A stretch of DNA of 64,000 bases from UBA6059 sp040222235 (GCA_040222235.1 JAVKDO010000028.1:1-64000), one strand, 5' to 3'. Counted from the first letter of the stretch, positions 44,672 through 54,572 are shown. Notes: generated by a model not told the origin, from the sequence alone. Made by a program: numbers and translations.

Positions 44672-45919
44672 TCAATTTCCCTCAAGTGAAAAACCCACCG
44701 CATCCAGATGCGCCCAGTAATCCGGATAGGACTTCACCACCACACCCGGCTCTTCGATGACCACTGGCTTGATAATTCCTACGGGAGCCAGAGCCATCGC
44801 CATACGATGATCTTCGTAGGTATCAAAGACGATATTATCTGCAAACTGATCTCCTCCGGGAATCAAAGTCCATGTGTTTCCATCTTCGATCAGTTTACCA
44901 CCGATCTTGTCCAGCTCTTGCTGCATCGCGAGGATTCTATCGGTCTCCTTGATTTTGAGGCTCTCCAGCCCGGTCATATGCAGCTTGGTGCCTTTCACAC
45001 TTGCGACAGCCATGACAGTTTGGGCTAGGTCCGGGCATTCTCTAAAGTCAAGGCTGACCTGTTTATTCGCTTTTCCCGGTAGGAGGACTACACCGTAGTG
45101 AGTGTAGGAGGTAGTGACACCAAGTCGCTCCATGATCCATGCGATTTCCTGATCACCCTGAAAGGACTTCTCCTTTAAGCCTCCTAGGGTGATGGTGCTT
45201 TTTCCTGATAGGGCAGCTATGCTGTACCAGTAGCTGGCACCCGACCAATCTGACTCAATGGTGTACCGATCCGACTGATACTCCTGCGGTGTGATGCTAA
45301 TGGTCTGGCCGGTCCATTCATGTGTCACTCCGAAGTGCGCCATCAAGCCCAATGTCATCTCGATGTAGGGACGACTATAGACCTCACTGGTTAGCTCGAT
45401 CTCAATGCCTTCTGGTAGGAGAGGGCCGATCATAAGCAGCGCGGAGATATACTGGCTGCTGATATTCCCTGGAATACTGATCTTCCGCGTGAGCTGGCTT
45501 TTCATACCAGTAATCTTCAGCGGAGGGTAATTCTCATTTTTTAGATATTCGATTTCTGCACCCAAGGTTCGTAGTGCATCTACCAGCGGATTGATAGGAC
45601 GCTGCTGCATGCGAGCAGTACCCGTAATGGTCTTTGTGTCTTGCTGCATCGCCAGGAAAGCAGTCAAGAATCGCATCGTAGTGCCAGCATCTAATACATC
45701 CCAAGGATCAAGCTGTGGTTGGCTGACCAGCTTCTGCATCGTCTGTGAGTCACGAGCAATGGCTAGGTTGTTTAGTGTGATTGGGTTACCTGATAGCGCC
45801 TGGATCATCAAGGCCCGATTGGTCTCGCTTTTGGAGGCATTGAGCGGTACAGAAGCTTTTGTGTGCAGTTGACGCCCGTCTACAGTCAGTGCCTTGGCTT
45901 TCAAAAAATCAATGGACAT
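44672..45919 (-). CDS. aroA: EPSP synthase (3-phosphoshikimate 1-carboxyvinyltransferase)
   Basis: Sixth step of the shikimate pathway. It is 415 residues. Visible are PLNASKSETNRALMIQALSG (phosphate/PEP binding), DAGTTMRFLTAFLA, the mid-chain PGNISSQYISALLMIGPLL, and the C-terminal DTYEDHRMAMALAP and ESLKIKETDRILAM. The GNISSQ, SGAS and DTYEDH features resemble divergent Bacteroidota enzymes. It lies on the same strand as aroB and the DAHP synthase gene, separated from aroB by a small gene on the other strand. Confidence 0.95.
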   Translation of the reverse strand: MSIDFLKAKALTVDGRQLHTKASVPLNASKSETNRALMIQALSGNPITLNNLAIARDSQTMQKLVSQPQLDPWDVLDAGTTMRFLTAFLAMQQDTKTITGTARMQQRPINPLVDALRTLGAEIEYLKNENYPPLKITGMKSQLTRKISIPGNISSQYISALLMIGPLLPEGIEIELTSEVYSRPYIEMTLGLMAHFGVTHEWTGQTISITPQEYQSDRYTIESDWSGASYWYSIAALSGKSTITLGGLKEKSFQGDQEIAWIMERLGVTTSYTHYGVVLLPGKANKQVSLDFRECPDLAQTVMAVASVKGTKLHMTGLESLKIKETDRILAMQQELDKIGGKLIEDGNTWTLIPGGDQFADNIVFDTYEDHRMAMALAPVGIIKPVVIEEPGVVVKSYPDYWAHLDAVGFSLEGN

Positions 45920-45966
45920 TTCAACAAAAGGGGTTAAAAACCGTTAGTAGTTACAACTCAGGTGAT

Positions 45967-46140
45967 ATGAACAAAAGAACAACATTATCCACATTGATCG
46001 CTGGTAGTACATTGATCGGTGCGGCTACCTACTTCTTCTTCAGCCCAGTCAAGACGAAGGTCTTGAAAGGATTGGACAAGGTCAAGATGAACAAGAACAT
46101 TACTATCAATGAATCTCATGATGAAGTGTACTTCGTCTAG
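45967..46140 (+). CDS. Small single-span membrane protein, unknown
   Basis: 57 residues from the ATG at 45967, MNKRTTLSTLIAGSTLIGAA, with one hydrophobic span (about 8-26) followed by a Lys-rich part and a short acidic end. No family is recognised. It lies on the opposite strand between aroA and aroB, and its TAG stop overlaps the aroB stop. Its reality rests on the sensible membrane-protein composition and position; expression evidence is lacking. Confidence 0.5.
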   Translation: MNKRTTLSTLIAGSTLIGAATYFFFSPVKTKVLKGLDKVKMNKNITINESHDEVYFV

Positions 46141-47183
46141 TTTTTGACCACTGTATTGAAGTAAAACAAGCTGTCTAGCATATCCGCGCCGGACACTGGT
46201 ATGTCATAAGTACAATCTCCCAGTGCTCTCAACAAGCTCATTTTCACCACACCCCCCTCGTTTTTCTTATCCTGCAATGCATTGTTGACGATCATTTCAA
46301 AATCTGATCTTTCAATAGCTTTACTTTCGAACAACTGAGCCAAGTATTTGCTCTCTTGAGCTACCTCATCTTTATCTAACTCAAGCAGCTTATGAGAAAG
46401 GTAGAGCTCGCAAATCATGCCTACCGCGATGGCTTCTCCATGAAGCAATTTCTTATCTGTTTCCAAATAGGAGGTTTCGATAGCATGTCCCACAGTATGA
46501 CCGAAGTTCAAAATCTTTCGGAGATGCTGCTCCGTCGGATCTTCAGCCACCACCTCTGATTTGATTCCTATGGAGTGCTGAATCCGTTCCATCCATGGCT
46601 GATCAGCCAAAGTAGCTGATTTCAGACTTTCGAGGTAGGTACTGTCACGGATGTAGGCATGTTTGACTACCTCAGCAAAACCTGATCTCAGCTCTCTGTG
46701 CGATAGGGTTGCCAAAAACTCCGGGGAGATAAACACATGATCTGGATCTCTGAAAAGGCCGATGTGGTTTTTGAATCCGTCAAAGTCAATCCCCAGCTTA
46801 CCACCTACACTGGCGTCTACTTGAGACAATAGGGTAGTGGGTACATTGATAAAGGAAATACCTCTTTTATAAGTACCTGCACAGAAGCCACCCATATCAC
46901 CAATCACACCCCCTCCGAGATTAATCATCAATGCCTTACGATCCAGCTTAGCCTCAGTCATACTTCTCCAGATCTGAGTGCAGGTTTCTATGTGCTTTTG
47001 CTCTTCTCCACTCTGGATCTTCACAAGCCAAAACTCTGGAAGCACATCTTGAATCAAGGGAAGACAATGCGCTTCTGTATTCTCGTCCACCAATAGAAAA
47101 ACCCCACTGAATTTGTGAGTAGAAAAAAAATCCGCCAGAGCGGATTTTATATCAGAGACTATGGTGACGTTACTAGCCAGCAT
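46137..47183 (-). CDS. aroB: 3-dehydroquinate synthase
   Basis: Second step of the shikimate pathway, NAD- and metal-dependent. It is 348 residues. Visible are INLGGGVIGDMGGFCAGTYK, FINVPTTLLSQVDASVGGKL, and the metal-binding His residues in LNFGHTVGHAIE and LLHGEAIAVGM. It starts 2 bases after the DAHP synthase/chorismate mutase gene, so the two are translated from one transcript. Confidence 0.97.
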   Translation of the reverse strand: MLASNVTIVSDIKSALADFFSTHKFSGVFLLVDENTEAHCLPLIQDVLPEFWLVKIQSGEEQKHIETCTQIWRSMTEAKLDRKALMINLGGGVIGDMGGFCAGTYKRGISFINVPTTLLSQVDASVGGKLGIDFDGFKNHIGLFRDPDHVFISPEFLATLSHRELRSGFAEVVKHAYIRDSTYLESLKSATLADQPWMERIQHSIGIKSEVVAEDPTEQHLRKILNFGHTVGHAIETSYLETDKKLLHGEAIAVGMICELYLSHKLLELDKDEVAQESKYLAQLFESKAIERSDFEMIVNNALQDKKNEGGVVKMSLLRALGDCTYDIPVSGADMLDSLFYFNTVVKN

Positions 47184-47185
47184 TG

Positions 47186-48286
47186 CTAGGCCTTAGCCGT
47201 AGTTTTCGAAAGTAGCTCAGTCTGCTGCTTGATAGAAGCAATGTGGATCAGCTTGTACATCTCCTCGATGAATTCCTTGTCCAGCCCCATACCTTGCGCC
47301 CATTCTCCTCGTGTTCTGTAGATCTCATTCCAGCGATCGACCTGGAAGATCGTCACATTATTGTCTTGCTTGAACTCACCGATTTTCTCAACAAGGTTCA
47401 TTCGGCGACTGATCGCCTCAAGAATATCGCGATCTGACTCGTCAATCTGCTCGCGCATCTCCTCAAGGAATATCTTGAAGGACTCATTGGTCGAGTCTTT
47501 TGATCTAAGCTTAAGCCCGTTGAGCAATCCCTTCAAAGTCTCAGGCGTGATCTGCTGCTTGGCGTCACTCCATGCATTGTCAGGGTCGCGGTGCGACTCG
47601 ATCATGATGCCGTCGTAGTTCAGGTCGAGTGCCTTTTGGGATACCTCAGCCAGCATCTCTCTGTTACCACAAATGTGGCTAGGATCGCAGATGATTGGTA
47701 GCTCAGGGATCTCACTCTTAAGATCAATAGCCAATCTCCATAAGGGAAGATTGCGATACTTCGACTCCTGCTGAGAAGAGAATCCACGATGGATTGCTCC
47801 AAGCTTCGTGATACCTGCACCGTTGATACGCTCTAACGCGCCCATCCAAAGTGCCAGGTCAGGATTAATTGGATTTTTCACCAATACAGGTACATCTACA
47901 CCCTTGAGTGAGTCAGCTATCTCCTGCACAGTAAATGGATTTACCGTTGAGCGCGCTCCAATCCAGAGGACATCTATACCGTACTTGAGTGCCTGTTCCA
48001 CATGCTGTGGGTTAGCCACCTCTATCGAGAATTTGACTCCCAGCTCTTTCTTCACCGCAGCAATCCATGCTAGCGCTTCTGTTCCAATACCTTCAAAGTT
48101 ATTGGGACGAGTACGTGGCTTCCATACACCGGCCCTCATTATATTGATCCCGATGTTCTTCAACTGTGTACATGTCTCGAGCAATTGCTCTTCAGTCTCT
48201 GCACTGCAAGGACCAGAAATAATCAAGGGCTTTTGGAAGTTATCCACCCAACTTTCTATTGGTGCTATATCAAATGTTGCACTCAC
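47186..48286 (-). CDS. Bifunctional DAHP synthase / chorismate mutase
   Basis: First step of the shikimate pathway fused to the branch enzyme towards Phe and Tyr. It is 366 residues. Residues 1-255 are an AroG/KdsA-type barrel (ISGPCSAETEEQL, GVWKPRTRPNNFEGIG, CDPSHICGNREM). Residues about 270-366 are a type II chorismate mutase helix bundle (REQIDESDRDILEAISRRM). The start is a GTG at 48284-48286, fixed by a strong AGGAGG five bases upstream, rare in this genome. Chorismate mutase fusion usually provides feedback control; the allosteric effector is not visible. Confidence 0.95.
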   Translation of the reverse strand: MSATFDIAPIESWVDNFQKPLIISGPCSAETEEQLLETCTQLKNIGINIMRAGVWKPRTRPNNFEGIGTEALAWIAAVKKELGVKFSIEVANPQHVEQALKYGIDVLWIGARSTVNPFTVQEIADSLKGVDVPVLVKNPINPDLALWMGALERINGAGITKLGAIHRGFSSQQESKYRNLPLWRLAIDLKSEIPELPIICDPSHICGNREMLAEVSQKALDLNYDGIMIESHRDPDNAWSDAKQQITPETLKGLLNGLKLRSKDSTNESFKIFLEEMREQIDESDRDILEAISRRMNLVEKIGEFKQDNNVTIFQVDRWNEIYRTRGEWAQGMGLDKEFIEEMYKLIHIASIKQQTELLSKTTAKA

Positions 48287-48291
48287 TTTTA

Positions 48292-48297
48292 CCTCCT
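48292..48297 (-). promoter_or_regulatory. Strong Shine-Dalgarno deciding a GTG start
   Basis: On the - strand the bases read AGGAGG, five bases before GTG at 48286. Most genes here lack such a site, so it supports the GTG start of the DAHP synthase/chorismate mutase gene. Confidence 0.8.
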
Positions 48298-48326
48298 ACG
48301 TTTAAATAAAAAAAGACGACTAGTTT

Positions 48327-48334
48327 TATATCTT
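48327..48334 (+). promoter_or_regulatory. Promoter -7 box of proline dehydrogenase-lysS
   Basis: TATCTTTG matches TAnnTTTG exactly and is followed by GCCCCCTGTTTTTTT. The transcript should begin a few bases downstream, which excludes a TTG start at 48334. No convincing TTG was found at -33. Confidence 0.65.
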
Positions 48335-48363
48335 TGCCCCCTGTTTTTTTAAGCACAGGAGCA

Positions 48364-49545
48364 TTGATAGATTCTCGGGTTAAGTTTGATTTTGGTGATA
48401 CCGCTGTAGCTTTTTCCAGTAAGTCGGATAAAGAGCTTAGGCGTATGAACCTGCTTTTCACAGGCATGAATCAACCTGTACTTGTGAAAACAGGCACATA
48501 CTTATTAAGAATCGGGTTAAAATTAAAGCTTCCCCTTAAGAAAATTATCAAAAGCACGGTATTTGGGCACTTTTGTGGGGGTGAGTCAATCCAAGACTGT
48601 GCACAGACTATTGACGGGCTCAAGAAAGATGGTATAAGTGCCATTCTTGATTACTCCGCCGAAGGTGAGAAATCACCAGCCGGATTTGACAAGAATAAGG
48701 AAGAAATGCTGAAGGTGGTGGAAGCCGCGGCTGAAGCTGGACTGCCATTTTGCGTAGTGAAGCTTACCGGTTTTGCTGCATTGGATATGATGGCCAGGAT
48801 CCAGGCTGGGAAACCTCAGGATGACGACCAAGATCGGTTTGAGAAGCTCAAAGGTCGACTAGATGCTATCGCAGAAAGGGTAGCCCAAAAGGGATTGCGC
48901 CTGCTGATAGATGCAGAGGAAACCTGGATACAAAAGGTGATAGATGATCTTGCGTACGATCTGATGAAGAAGTACAACATGGAGGGCCCGGTGATTTATA
49001 CTACCTACCAGATGTACTGTCATGCCAGCCTTGGGAATCTCAAGAAAGCACATAAAGCACTAAATGCCGAAGGGTATTACCTCGGAGCTAAGATTGTGCG
49101 TGGTGCGTACATGGAGAAAGAGCGGGACAGAGCTGAAGAGCTAGGTTATCCAGACCCTATTCAGCCGGATAAGGCAGCCACAGATCGGGACTATGATTTG
49201 GCGCTAGCCTACTGTGTAGAGCATCTCAATGGCATCTCATTCGTGGCAGGTACTCATAATGAGGCTTCCTCTGAGCATCTGGCTCAGCTAATGGATAAAG
49301 AAGGTGTGAGTCCGACAGATGAGCGAATCTATTTCTCACAGCTGTACGGCATGAGCGATCCTATCAGCTACACCATGGCGAAGCATGGCTATAATGTAGC
49401 CAAATACTTGCCCTATGGGCCAGTGGAGAAGGTGATGCCTTATCTGGTGCGAAGGGCAGAAGAAAATACATCCATTGCTGGTCAGGCGAGCCGCGAGCTC
49501 CAGATGATCAGAAAGGAAATCAAAAGACGTAAAATATTAGCTTAA
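48364..49545 (+). CDS. Proline dehydrogenase
   Basis: FAD enzyme oxidising proline to pyrroline-5-carboxylate, first step of proline use as carbon source. About 393 residues from the TTG at 48364; the frame also has a TTG at 48334, but that one lies inside the promoter -7 box. Visible are ILDYSAEGEKSPAGF, VVKLTGFAALDMM, IVRGAYMEKERDRAEE and LPYGPVEKVMPYLVRRAEEN, the last being the FAD/substrate-binding signature. This is the stand-alone PRODH form; the second enzyme (P5C dehydrogenase) is not nearby. lysS follows after 26 bases. Confidence 0.92.
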   Translation: MIDSRVKFDFGDTAVAFSSKSDKELRRMNLLFTGMNQPVLVKTGTYLLRIGLKLKLPLKKIIKSTVFGHFCGGESIQDCAQTIDGLKKDGISAILDYSAEGEKSPAGFDKNKEEMLKVVEAAAEAGLPFCVVKLTGFAALDMMARIQAGKPQDDDQDRFEKLKGRLDAIAERVAQKGLRLLIDAEETWIQKVIDDLAYDLMKKYNMEGPVIYTTYQMYCHASLGNLKKAHKALNAEGYYLGAKIVRGAYMEKERDRAEELGYPDPIQPDKAATDRDYDLALAYCVEHLNGISFVAGTHNEASSEHLAQLMDKEGVSPTDERIYFSQLYGMSDPISYTMAKHGYNVAKYLPYGPVEKVMPYLVRRAEENTSIAGQASRELQMIRKEIKRRKILA

Positions 49546-49571
49546 CACTTCAATAAAATAGAAGAGTACGA

Positions 49572-51314
49572 ATGCAACTGAGCGAACAGGAAATCCAGCG
49601 TAGAAAAGAGCGTGAAGAATTGATGGAGATGGGTATCAATCCTTATCCGGCTGAATTATTTAAAATCAACGTGACAGCAGCAGGGATTCATGAAAACTAT
49701 GAGCGTCGCAAGACCGATTATAAGGACATCTCTATTGCCGGTAGGCTGATGAGTCGACGGATCATGGGCTCAGCCAGTTTTGCCGAGATCCAAGACTCGA
49801 CCGGTCGGATGCAAATCTATCTGCGACGTGACGATATCTGCCCTGACGAAGACAAGACCCTCTACAATACCATCTTCAAGAAGAAGATGGATATCGGCGA
49901 TATCATTGGTGTGACGGGATATGTTTTCACTACCCAGACTGGTGAAATATCGATCCACGTCACTTCATTGAAGATGCTCTCCAAGTCGCTGAAGCCTCTT
50001 CCTATCGTGAAGGAGACGACTGATGAGGAAGGCAACAAGAAGACCCATGATGCTTTTAGCGATCCTGAGCAACGCTATCGTCAGCGCTATGTCGACCTGA
50101 TCGTAAACCCGCAGGTCCGGGAGACTTTCAAGAAAAGAACCAAGCTGGTCAATTCGATGCGTGACTATCTCAACAATCGGGGTTACCTGGAAGTGGAGAC
50201 ACCCATCTTGCAACCGCTCTACGGTGGTGCAGCGGCTCGTCCATTCAAGACGCATCACAATACGCTGGACATGACGCTCTATTTGCGTATAGCAAATGAG
50301 TTATATCTAAAGCGATTGATTGTCGGCGGGTTTGATGGGGTATATGAGTTCTCAAAAGACTTCCGAAATGAAGGTATGTCGCGATTCCATAATCCTGAGT
50401 TTACTCAGGTGGAACTCTATGTAGCCTATAAGGACTATGAGTGGATGATGGACTTGGTGGAGGAAATGATCGAGAAAGTGGCCATGGATATCCATGGTAC
50501 CACGGAAGTGCAGGTAGGGGAGAACGTGATCAACTTCGAGCGACCATGGAAGCGCTTCACGATGTTTGAAGCCATTGAGCACTTTACGGGTGTCGATATC
50601 TCCAGCATGGATGAAGAAGTGCTCAGAGAAACGGCCAAATCCTTGAATGTGCCTTTGGATGACTCTATGGGTAAAGGCAAAATCATCGATGAGATCTTCG
50701 GGGAGAAATGCGAGGCGAACCTGATCCAGCCGACGTTCATCACGGACTATCCGCTGGAAATGTCACCATTGGCTAAGAAGCATCGATCTAAAGAAGGTCT
50801 TGTCGAGCGCTTTGAGGCAGTGTGCAATGGCAAGGAGATCTGTAACGCCTTCTCAGAGCTTAATGACCCCATCGATCAGCGAAAGCGCTTCGAAGAGCAG
50901 CTGGAGCTGGGCAAGCGTGGCGATGATGAGGCGATGATGCTGGATGAAGACTTCCTACGTGCACTAGAGTACGGTATGCCGCCAACAGCCGGCCTAGGTG
51001 TGGGAATAGACCGACTGAGTATGATCATGACCAACAGCAACTCCATCCAGGATGTGCTCTTCTTTCCACAGATGAAGCCAGAAAAGAAGATCGCTGCGAT
51101 GACATCAGAGGACTATGCTGCGCTGGGAGTACGCGAAGAACTCATCCCTATCCTACAGAAGCTCGGTCTGGTTACTCTGGATGCTTTCAAAGAAGCGAAG
51201 GACAGCAAGCTGCTCAATGATATTGGCGGTACACGCAAGAAAATGAAACTCAAAGAGGTGAAAGCTGCCAGCTTGGAGGAGATTCAGGGGTGGTTGGAGA
51301 TGGTGAAGGAATGA
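49572..51314 (+). CDS. lysS: Lysyl-tRNA synthetase, class II, with C-terminal extension
   Basis: Charges tRNA-Lys. It is 580 residues, about 70 longer than E. coli LysS. The N-terminal OB-fold anticodon domain (SIAGRLMSRRIMGSASFAEI) is followed by the class II core with motif 2 (FRNEGMSRFHNPEFTQVELY) and motif 3 (GLGVGIDRLSM). The extra C-terminal helical part (from about residue 515; LGVREELIPILQKLGLVTLD) looks like a small helix-hairpin-helix add-on of unknown role. Possibly co-transcribed with proline dehydrogenase. Confidence 0.97.
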   Translation: MQLSEQEIQRRKEREELMEMGINPYPAELFKINVTAAGIHENYERRKTDYKDISIAGRLMSRRIMGSASFAEIQDSTGRMQIYLRRDDICPDEDKTLYNTIFKKKMDIGDIIGVTGYVFTTQTGEISIHVTSLKMLSKSLKPLPIVKETTDEEGNKKTHDAFSDPEQRYRQRYVDLIVNPQVRETFKKRTKLVNSMRDYLNNRGYLEVETPILQPLYGGAAARPFKTHHNTLDMTLYLRIANELYLKRLIVGGFDGVYEFSKDFRNEGMSRFHNPEFTQVELYVAYKDYEWMMDLVEEMIEKVAMDIHGTTEVQVGENVINFERPWKRFTMFEAIEHFTGVDISSMDEEVLRETAKSLNVPLDDSMGKGKIIDEIFGEKCEANLIQPTFITDYPLEMSPLAKKHRSKEGLVERFEAVCNGKEICNAFSELNDPIDQRKRFEEQLELGKRGDDEAMMLDEDFLRALEYGMPPTAGLGVGIDRLSMIMTNSNSIQDVLFFPQMKPEKKIAAMTSEDYAALGVREELIPILQKLGLVTLDAFKEAKDSKLLNDIGGTRKKMKLKEVKAASLEEIQGWLEMVKE

Positions 51315-51325
51315 TCCGCGCGTTT

Positions 51326-51658
51326 TCAATTACCGCTATTTTCAAATTTGAGCATAGCGTCTTTTAAACATTTCCATGCTTCGCTATCCTTTTTAGGCAA
51401 AATGAACCATGTTGGAAACCCTCGTGAAGAGGGATTTCCTTTACATTCAATCAATTCATCTAGTTTCTGTTGGTTATGCCATTCTGCATGTGAGATATTC
51501 CACCGCACGGCTAGTTGTTTGGTGCCGTCCCATGTGACTTCTGCTATACTAAAGGGTACTAAATTTTCTGATTCGGCATTTCCCCCATCATGTATAACAT
51601 TAATATCACCTACCATATTTCTAGGTGATATTACTTCATTAGGATTTCTATATCGCAT
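51326..51658 (-). CDS. Unknown 110-residue protein downstream of KAP NTPase
   Basis: 110 residues, no recognised domain name. Visible pattern: RYRNPNEVISPRNMVG at the start, VTWDGTKQLAVRWNISHAEW in the middle, and SSRGFPTWFILPKK near the end; it looks like a compact soluble protein. I recall similar lone hypothetical proteins in many bacteria but no function. It begins 31 bases after the KAP gene on the same strand, so the two probably share a transcript. Confidence 0.7.
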   Translation of the reverse strand: MRYRNPNEVISPRNMVGDINVIHDGGNAESENLVPFSIAEVTWDGTKQLAVRWNISHAEWHNQQKLDELIECKGNPSSRGFPTWFILPKKDSEAWKCLKDAMLKFENSGN

Positions 51659-51689
51659 TACAATTTGTTTTGATGGTACTTTACCAATG

Positions 51690-54572
51690 CTAGCTTAGTT
51701 CTGAGGGCTTGAAGTTTGGGCTATAGTAAATCACCTTCAAAAAAGAATAGTGATTGTTGTCTTTCAAGCCTGTTGCAGCTATCAAACTCTTCCCAAATTC
51801 ATTAACCTCAACTCCTGATATTGTTTTGGGAGCCAGTTCAATTTTATTAGTGCTCGGACTCTTTTCTTTGATATTATCAGCGTATTGATTGATTATTAAG
51901 CTCCAATATTTTGATATCATACTCGAAAGTCTAGTTTCAATATGGTCATTGAATTCTAACACAAAATAATTCCCCTGAATTTTACCAAAACCTTCATTAC
52001 TGAAACCTGAAGTACAAATGGCTTCTTCTAGCAACCTTAATCTGAAATTATCGGCAAATTCGAAGATAATTACTCTTTGTTCTGGATAGGCTCGCGTATC
52101 ACCGATATGTAGATGATTGAAGCTATAGAGAATTTGATTCTTTAATAAAATATCAATAATCCGCTTTACTAAAATAAATTCATCAACAACTTCATTTTCT
52201 GGAAAGCTTTCTTTGAGGAGAATTTCTGGCTTTTTACCAAAGAACTCCTTTAACAGCCCTTGATTCATATCGTAATACCTATAGTTTTCACCGTTTTTCC
52301 GTAGAATCTGTTCTAGGGTATATTGTAGAACCTTTTTGTGTAATCGCAGGAAATTAATCACATCAGAAATATATCTTGACCTGTCAAACCTTACAGTATC
52401 TAGAAATATTCTGAATAATTCCGCCTTGTAACTTTCGACCTCTTTAATGGCTAAAAGAATTTCAACGTACACATCATTGATTAGCCGTCTCTGCAACTCA
52501 TTATTGATATCTTTCGTGGATATGATGAGATTCAAAAGAGATACCTTAAATGTATCATGTAGAACAGGCCATTCTCGATTTGATCCAATATACTTCTTAA
52601 GCTTAATGACATACCCGTCAAGTAGATCGACGTTAATTGAAGAAGCTTTGATTAACGTTTTGAAAGTCTTACTGGAGACGTATTCGAAGTTTTCGAAATT
52701 TTCAGAATTAGATTTAAAATGGACTATGGCCAACAATGCATCCTGAACTTTCACTAACTCCCTGAGATTTTGAAAGGGCTCTTTCATGATCTGATCAATG
52801 AGGATAATCTCATTAGCGTTGATGAAATGTTCTATATCACTCGTAAGCTCATGGGGGTTATCAATAAAGTTTTGATAAGTTTTTGCTGGAAGTTCTCCAG
52901 AAAGTGTTCGATAGTTGAAGTATATATCAAAAAGCTCTGGATTTCTTGCTCCTCGTGTTGGATCGCTAGTAGAGTCTCGGCTGAATAAATGTAGCAAAAT
53001 TGACGTGAGCTGCTCTCGATTTTTTTCAGGTAAGGTCTTGAATTCATTCTTAAAATCGGCTTCTATTTTTATGAGATTTATGCTTAGATACCCTTCTACA
53101 TTAGTGAAATAGGTTTCCCTTTTAAGTGCAAGCACCTCATATATCGGAAAGAACTTTATTCGTAGTATTTGGACAAGAACTAGTTCGGGAAAGTCAAGCT
53201 CAAATCGATCATCTACTAGTTCAAAATGGATTGCATTGATAAGCCTTTTGACATCCCTCGGAGAATCTACTGCCCCCTGAAAAAACCCTTCTAAAGATTG
53301 CTTCAAGTTGATATTCTCAACATACTTATCAGGGATGTATGTGGATTCATTAATTACTCTTGTGAAATAACTAAATAAGCTTTCTGACGAAAGAGAAGGA
53401 AGGTTGATTTCAAACTGGAAGAACTTATCTAGGTATTTTAAACTTTCTTGCTGATTCGTCAAACTAATTTGGTTGATAACATAATTCCTATCCAACGCCA
53501 GTATGTAAACGAAATTAGGAAAGTCTGCTGTATTTCTCACCAAGCGTAGTATCTGCATTAGTTCTCTTTGATCCAACCTGTCGAGATCATCGATTACTAC
53601 TACTACTTTTTTGTTAATTCGCTTTATGGCATTTTCAAGGTTACGATAAGCCTTTTCAGCTGAGTCATTTGTGCCCTTCACAGAATTGAGAAAGGCAAGA
53701 ATTGGTCCATCGAATCCGTTTAAAGCATTTTCGTAAGACTCTAATTTAAGATCAAGGCTTAAGTCGTATTTCCCCAATCGCTCTTTTAAGATTTGGAAGT
53801 AATCCGCGATTAAGGATTCATCTTGATGATTCAACCATGGCTGATAATCAATGATTTCAAGGTCTGACCTATCTGCTTTATTAAGTTCGCACTTTAAAAA
53901 CTTGAGAAATGAACTTTTTCCTGACCCCCACTCACCTAAAACTCCAACACAGAATGCACTCTTAAAGCACTGATCTAATAATTTAGGAGCTAGGTTTTTT
54001 GCAAGTGTACTTCTACCAAAATCGTCACTGTTCGCTATCTCATCTTCAATAAAGAATTTTGTATTCTCTGGTGAGACCTTTTCTTTCTCCTTATCCTTCT
54101 TTTTCTCTGTCAACGCTTTAAACTTGGACCTGATCCAACCTAAAGATGCTTCTCCATTTTTGGTTCTTCCACATAAACCTAAAAAATAGGCGACCGGTGG
54201 AATTAGTAGCAGGTCAATGTACTTTATAGTCGGCCAACTCGTGGGCAGGAAAGTCCAATAGACTTCATAAAACCGATAGTAGACGTAACCAATAAAAAAG
54301 GTGAAATTGAGTTTAAATATCCAGTGGTTATATTCTCTGTTATAATAACCAGTAATGATAATTCTGCGCGATACTCCTAAAATTAAGACTATTATAGCGA
54401 AGTAGATTGTCCAGTGAACACTTTCGCTATTGAGTTGAAAAGGGACGACATATGCGATTAAAAACTCTCTAATTTGTTGGTCGAGTAGGTGAAGGATCAA
54501 CCAAACGATGGCCACAAAGGTCAATCCCTGATACACAAATCTTATGTTTTGTTTAACGCTAGATATGTCCAT
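51690..54572 (-). CDS. Membrane-anchored KAP-family P-loop NTPase
   Basis: 960 residues. Four hydrophobic spans lie in the first 135 residues (about 13-31, 53-67, 88-100, 120-134). After a Lys/Glu-rich linker comes the KAP NTPase domain, with Walker A GEWGSGKS at 213-220, the family motif YQPWLNHQDESLI near 243-255, and Walker B VVVVIDDLDRLD at 323-334. The C-terminal 500 residues are helical and unassigned. KAP NTPases are scattered by transfer and some work in phage defence (for example QatA), but the role here is unknown. The gene is clearly AT-richer than its neighbours, and a palindrome abuts its ATG. Confidence 0.88.
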   Translation of the reverse strand: MDISSVKQNIRFVYQGLTFVAIVWLILHLLDQQIREFLIAYVVPFQLNSESVHWTIYFAIIVLILGVSRRIIITGYYNREYNHWIFKLNFTFFIGYVYYRFYEVYWTFLPTSWPTIKYIDLLLIPPVAYFLGLCGRTKNGEASLGWIRSKFKALTEKKKDKEKEKVSPENTKFFIEDEIANSDDFGRSTLAKNLAPKLLDQCFKSAFCVGVLGEWGSGKSSFLKFLKCELNKADRSDLEIIDYQPWLNHQDESLIADYFQILKERLGKYDLSLDLKLESYENALNGFDGPILAFLNSVKGTNDSAEKAYRNLENAIKRINKKVVVVIDDLDRLDQRELMQILRLVRNTADFPNFVYILALDRNYVINQISLTNQQESLKYLDKFFQFEINLPSLSSESLFSYFTRVINESTYIPDKYVENINLKQSLEGFFQGAVDSPRDVKRLINAIHFELVDDRFELDFPELVLVQILRIKFFPIYEVLALKRETYFTNVEGYLSINLIKIEADFKNEFKTLPEKNREQLTSILLHLFSRDSTSDPTRGARNPELFDIYFNYRTLSGELPAKTYQNFIDNPHELTSDIEHFINANEIILIDQIMKEPFQNLRELVKVQDALLAIVHFKSNSENFENFEYVSSKTFKTLIKASSINVDLLDGYVIKLKKYIGSNREWPVLHDTFKVSLLNLIISTKDINNELQRRLINDVYVEILLAIKEVESYKAELFRIFLDTVRFDRSRYISDVINFLRLHKKVLQYTLEQILRKNGENYRYYDMNQGLLKEFFGKKPEILLKESFPENEVVDEFILVKRIIDILLKNQILYSFNHLHIGDTRAYPEQRVIIFEFADNFRLRLLEEAICTSGFSNEGFGKIQGNYFVLEFNDHIETRLSSMISKYWSLIINQYADNIKEKSPSTNKIELAPKTISGVEVNEFGKSLIAATGLKDNNHYSFLKVIYYSPNFKPSELS

